Positions 6,550-9,191 of a stretch of 9,191 nt of DNA are shown one piece after another. The notes beneath the pieces are model-generated. The model was not told where the DNA came from. It did no database searches and worked only from the letters and a program-made list of their open reading frames with translations. Location of the stretch: NCBI GenBank assembly GCA_963642995.1, contig CAVIIZ010000038.1, positions 1 to 9,191 of the forward strand. The letters are read 5' to 3'. Origin of the DNA: CAVAWX01 sp963642995. Lineage in GTDB: Bacteria; Actinomycetota; Coriobacteriia; Coriobacteriales; QAMH01. The translations under genes were made by a program, and so were the position numbers. Position 1 is the stretch's first letter. Each line of letters opens with the position of its first letter.

Positions 6550-6639
6550 TACAATGCGGCGGTTGAGTGCGGAATAGGCCGCACCATGATGAATCTGCAG
6601 GCCCTCGAGTAAACGTACAATCTGCGACTATTCGTGCGG
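6550..6639 (+). promoter_or_regulatory. rpsA promoter candidate (-10 boxes) and leader stem
   Basis: Two TACAAT boxes (6550-6555 and 6616-6621) are plausible -10 elements ahead of rpsA. Neither has a good -35 at standard spacing; TTGCGT at 6523-6528 is 21 bp from the first. Between them GTGCGG (6567-6572) can pair with CCGCAC (6579-6584). The same CCGCAC can instead pair with a second GTGCGG at 6634-6639, just before the Shine-Dalgarno. The assignment of a start site is tentative. Confidence 0.35.
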
Positions 6640-6663
6640 CCCCAAGGATCGAGAGGGGTCACC

Positions 6664-7986
6664 TTGAGCGAGATCAAGAATCCATCCATCATCGAAGCGC
6701 CCGACATGACCGACGAGGAGTTCGCCGGCTTGGTCGATGGCACCATCAACCCGTTTGACGACGGCGACCTGGTGACGGGCACGGTCGTGAAGATCGACCG
6801 CGACGAAGTGCTGCTCGACATCGGCTTCAAGTCCGAGGGCGTCATCCCCGCGCGCGAGCTGTCCATCCGCAAGGACATCGACCCGTCCGAGGTCGTCGGG
6901 CTAGGCGACGAGCTCGAGGCGCTCGTCTTGCAAAAGGAGGACAAGGACGGCAGGCTCGTCTTGTCCAAGAAGCGCGCGGAGTACGAGCGCGGCTGGATCT
7001 CCGTCGAGGAGAAGTTCAAGGCCGGCGAGAACGTGGAAGGCGAGGTCATCGAGGTCGTCAAGGGCGGCCTGATCCTCGACATCGGCCTGCGCGGCTTCCT
7101 GCCCGCCTCTCTCGTGGACCTGCGCCGCGTGAAGGACCTGGACACCTACCTGGGCCAGACCATCGAGGCCCGCGTCATCGAGATGGACCGCAACCGCAAC
7201 AACGTGGTGCTCTCGCGCCGCGTCGTGCTGGAGGAGGGCCGCCGCGCCGAGCGCGCCGAGGTGCTGCAGAAGCTGGCGAAGGGCATGCGCCTGAAGGGCG
7301 TCGTCTCCTCGATCGTCGACTTCGGCGCCTTCGTGGACCTGGGCGGCATCGACGGCCTGGTGCACATCTCCGAGCTGTCCTGGAGCCACGTGAACCACCC
7401 CAGCGAGGTCGTGAAGGTCGGCCAGGAGGTCGAGGTCATGGTCCTCGACGTGGACATGCAGCGCGAGCGCATCAGCTTGGGCCTCAAGCAGACCACCGAG
7501 GATCCGTGGCGCACGCTGGTGAAGAACTACCCCGTCGGCTCGATCGTCGAGGGCAAGGTCACCAAGCTCGTGCCCTTCGGCTCCTTCGTCGAGCTGGGCG
7601 ACGGCATCGAGGGCCTGGTGCACATCTCCGAGATGGCCAACAGCCACGTGGACGTGCCCAGCCAGGTGTGCACGGTGGGCGACAAGGTGCAGGTGAAGGT
7701 CATGGACGTGGATCTGGAGCGCCGCCGCATCAGCCTGTCGATGAAGGCCGCCGCCGAGACCTTGGGCGTCGAGATAGAGGTCGCCGACTACGAGGGCGGC
7801 GAGAAGGCCGACAAGGGTGCCAAGGCCGAGAAGGCCGAGAAGGCCGAGACGCCTGCCGAGCCCGAGGAGACGGCCGAGGAGCCTGCCGCCGAGGCTGAAA
7901 AGCCCGCTGAAGAGGCTCCTGTTGCCGAGGCCGCCGAAGAGGACGAGGCTGCCGAGGAGGCCGCGCCCGCGGCAGACGGCGAATAG
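6664..7986 (+). CDS. rpsA: 30S ribosomal protein S1
   Basis: This is the mRNA-binding protein of the small ribosomal subunit, used in translation initiation. The 440-residue product has four S1/OB-fold repeats at about 32-103, 121-186, 206-275 and 291-360. The third and fourth carry the near-identical hallmarks GAFVDLGGIDGLVHISE and GSFVELGDGIEGLVHISE. Four repeats rather than six is the usual actinobacterial form. The last 65 residues are a low-complexity Ala/Glu/Lys/Pro tail with AEKAEKAE-type repeats. TTG 6664 is chosen because GAGAGGGG (6651-6658) lies five bases upstream and the protein then begins MSEIKNPS; the in-frame GTG at 6634 has no such site. The MnmA-like gene follows after 19 bp and is probably co-transcribed. 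The leader may fold into alternative stems. Confidence 0.96.
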   Translation: MSEIKNPSIIEAPDMTDEEFAGLVDGTINPFDDGDLVTGTVVKIDRDEVLLDIGFKSEGVIPARELSIRKDIDPSEVVGLGDELEALVLQKEDKDGRLVLSKKRAEYERGWISVEEKFKAGENVEGEVIEVVKGGLILDIGLRGFLPASLVDLRRVKDLDTYLGQTIEARVIEMDRNRNNVVLSRRVVLEEGRRAERAEVLQKLAKGMRLKGVVSSIVDFGAFVDLGGIDGLVHISELSWSHVNHPSEVVKVGQEVEVMVLDVDMQRERISLGLKQTTEDPWRTLVKNYPVGSIVEGKVTKLVPFGSFVELGDGIEGLVHISEMANSHVDVPSQVCTVGDKVQVKVMDVDLERRRISLSMKAAAETLGVEIEVADYEGGEKADKGAKAEKAEKAETPAEPEETAEEPAAEAEKPAEEAPVAEAAEEDEAAEEAAPAADGE

Positions 7987-8005
7987 CACGAGAAGGGGAG
8001 CAGCC

Positions 8006-9091
8006 TTGAGCCGGCTCCTCGTGGGGATGACGGGCGGCGTCGATTCGTCGATGGCCGCCCGTTTTCTGCAACGTGACGGCCACGACGTCGTGGGCGTCAC
8101 GCTTTTGCTGTATCCATGCGCGCGCGAGGAGGCGCGTGTGGAGGCCGCGCGCGGGGTGTGCGAGAAGCTCGGCATCGAGCATGTGGTGGCCGACGAACGC
8201 GAGCGCTTTTCCCGCCTGGTGCTCGCTCCCTTCACCGAGGCCTTGCGCGCCGGGCGCGTGGCCAACCCCTACATGCTGTGGACGGCGCCGCTGCTCGTGC
8301 CCGCCCTGCTTGAGCACGCGCGGCGCCTGGGATGCGACGGGGCGGCCACGGGGCATTACGCGGGCATAGAACGCGACGAGGGGAAAACGGGCGCGGGCCT
8401 GCTGCCGCTTCGCCTCGTGCGGGCCGCCGACGCCTTTCACGACGAAAGCTACTATCTCTACCGGCTGGGCCAAGACGCGCTCGCGCGCCTTTCCTTTCCC
8501 CTGCACGCGGCGTCCAAGCCCGTCGCTCGCCGGATGGCCATGCGCGAGGGGCTGCTGCCGCTTGCGCCCCTGCTCGACGACTACGACCCCTTCTTCCTCG
8601 AAGGAAAGTCCGCCTGGAGATGGGCGCGCGAGGCGGCAGGCGTCGACGACGCAGCAGGGCCGGTGGTGGTCTTGGGTGCTGCAGGCGACGCGCCGCAGAT
8701 GCGCCACGGGGGGCTTTTGCGCTACGAGCCGGGGGAGAGATTTCCCGATGCGCGCGCCGCAGGCGGCGGGCCGTTGTTCGTGGTGGCAAAAGACGCGGCC
8801 TCGCGCACGCTCTACATAGGTCCTGCCGCCGTGGCGGCTGCGGAGACCTGCCTTGTGGACGAGGTGGTCTGGACGGGCGTCGAGCCTCCCGTGCGAAAGG
8901 CGGGGCAGGTGCGCTCGTGCAAGGTGAAGACCTCGTGGGGTGCAAAGGCGGTGCCCGCGAAGCTGAGCTTTGCCGGCGAGGGGCGCGTGCTCGTGAGCTT
9001 TTCCGAGGCCCGACGCGGCGTCGAGCCCGGCGGCGCATGCGTCTTCTACTCCGATGAGCTCGTGCTCGGCGGCGGCCGCATCGTCGGCTGA
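8006..9091 (+). CDS. MnmA/TrmU-like PP-loop protein lacking the catalytic cysteines
   Basis: The 361-residue product has the size and domain order of tRNA-specific 2-thiouridylase MnmA: an N-terminal ATP-pyrophosphatase domain with P-loop GMTGGVDSSM (residues 7-16; relatives usually have SGGVDSS), ATGHYAGIE (114-122), DESYYLYRLGQDAL (146-159), and a C-terminal beta-barrel ending VLGGGRI (353-359). The family's first nucleophile, the Cys of the NPC motif, is replaced by Tyr89 in VANPYMLW. The second, expected in an S-Q/T-G-ICF motif, is absent: 188-203 reads PLLDDYDPFFLEGKSA. The GQRKGLG motif is also not recognisable (near 235-250, GLLRYEPGERF). Thiolation by the known mechanism is therefore unlikely; it may adenylate another substrate or be a decayed paralogue. 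TTG 8006 follows AAGGGGAG (7993-8000). Upstream in-frame starts lie inside rpsA. Confidence 0.82.
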   Translation: MSRLLVGMTGGVDSSMAARFLQRDGHDVVGVTLLLYPCAREEARVEAARGVCEKLGIEHVVADERERFSRLVLAPFTEALRAGRVANPYMLWTAPLLVPALLEHARRLGCDGAATGHYAGIERDEGKTGAGLLPLRLVRAADAFHDESYYLYRLGQDALARLSFPLHAASKPVARRMAMREGLLPLAPLLDDYDPFFLEGKSAWRWAREAAGVDDAAGPVVVLGAAGDAPQMRHGGLLRYEPGERFPDARAAGGGPLFVVAKDAASRTLYIGPAAVAAAETCLVDEVVWTGVEPPVRKAGQVRSCKVKTSWGAKAVPAKLSFAGEGRVLVSFSEARRGVEPGGACVFYSDELVLGGGRIVG

Positions 9092-9092
9092 C

Positions 9093-9184
9093 TTGCAAAT
9101 CACCCAATAGAACCTTTGCAAATCAACCAATAGAAACCTTGCAAATCACCCAATAGGACCCTTGCAAATCACCCAATAGACTTC
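9093..9184 (+). repeat. 23-bp tandem direct repeat, four copies (last diverging)
   Basis: Units begin at 9093, 9116, 9139 and 9162, an exact 23-bp period. The shared core is TTGCAAATCACCCAATAG; copy 2 has one C-to-A change, and the three to five bases after the core vary (AACCT, AAACC, GACCC, ACTTC). The array begins two bases after the preceding stop codon and is clearly more AT-rich than the flanks. There are no variable spacers, so it is not a CRISPR array. It could be an iteron or tandem operator for a gene beyond the window edge. Confidence 0.8.
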
Positions 9185-9191
9185 ATGCGAT

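Noticed and set aside
6634..6663. GTG 6634 as the start of rpsA
   Set aside because: TTG 6664 has GAGAGGGG at five bases' distance and gives the expected S1 N-terminus; the extra ten codons resemble no S1.
7801..7980. GAGAAGGCC-type repeats at the end of rpsA as a DNA repeat element
   Set aside because: They are explained by the Ala/Glu/Lys low-complexity tail common in actinobacterial S1 proteins.
7817..8005. Extended N-terminus of the MnmA-like gene overlapping rpsA
   Set aside because: The added residues are Arg/Pro-rich out-of-frame translation of the rpsA tail. TTG 8006 with AAGGGGAG upstream puts the P-loop at the normal distance from the N-terminus.
6901..8265. Minus-strand open frame of 454 codons opposite rpsA
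   Set aside because: It is a His/Asp/Leu-rich mirror of S1 codons; the plus strand is unambiguous ribosomal protein S1.
9093..9184. CRISPR array
   Set aside because: The units are contiguous 23-mers without unique spacers, and no cas gene is present.

Overview
This is a GC-rich window of dense, mostly operon-like bacterial genes. The four-domain ribosomal protein S1 with an Ala/Glu/Lys tail, the frequent GTG and TTG starts with purine-rich Shine-Dalgarno sites, and a LemA-DUF2207 pair all point to a high-GC actinobacterium. Class Coriobacteriia, perhaps Eggerthellaceae, is my best guess. That is inference from protein style, not a database match.

Layout from left to right. (1) The last 19 codons of a LemA-like gene, then a gene for a membrane-anchored, secreted-domain DUF2207 protein. 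(2) About 355 bp without a convincing gene. It ends in two AT-rich direct repeats just upstream of an AAA ATPase/DUF4143 (COG1373-type) gene. (3) On the minus strand, a radical SAM/SPASM enzyme of the peptide- or protein-maturase type, convergent with the ATPase gene. Its leader is rich in palindromes. (4) Upstream of it and on the same strand, a small NAD(P)-binding Rossmann reductase/epimerase. (5) Divergent from that, an HxlR-type winged-helix regulator. The shared intergenic region holds a good sigma70-like promoter and a perfect 12-bp palindrome, so the regulator probably controls itself and the reductase. (6) A 240-bp gap with two strong hairpins and an rpsA leader. (7) rpsA (ribosomal protein S1), followed 19 bp later by a gene for an MnmA-like PP-loop protein; both start with TTG. 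(8) A 23-bp tandem repeat of about four copies that starts two bases after the last gene and runs to the window end.

The most notable observations are these. The MnmA homologue appears to lack both catalytic cysteines, so it is unlikely to be an ordinary tRNA 2-thiouridylase. The radical SAM/SPASM enzyme is an orphan with an extra Cys cluster, no visible precursor peptide and an intricately structured 5' leader. Two different AT-rich direct-repeat arrays sit where operators or iterons would be expected. No tRNA, rRNA, transposase, integrase or CRISPR array is visible.
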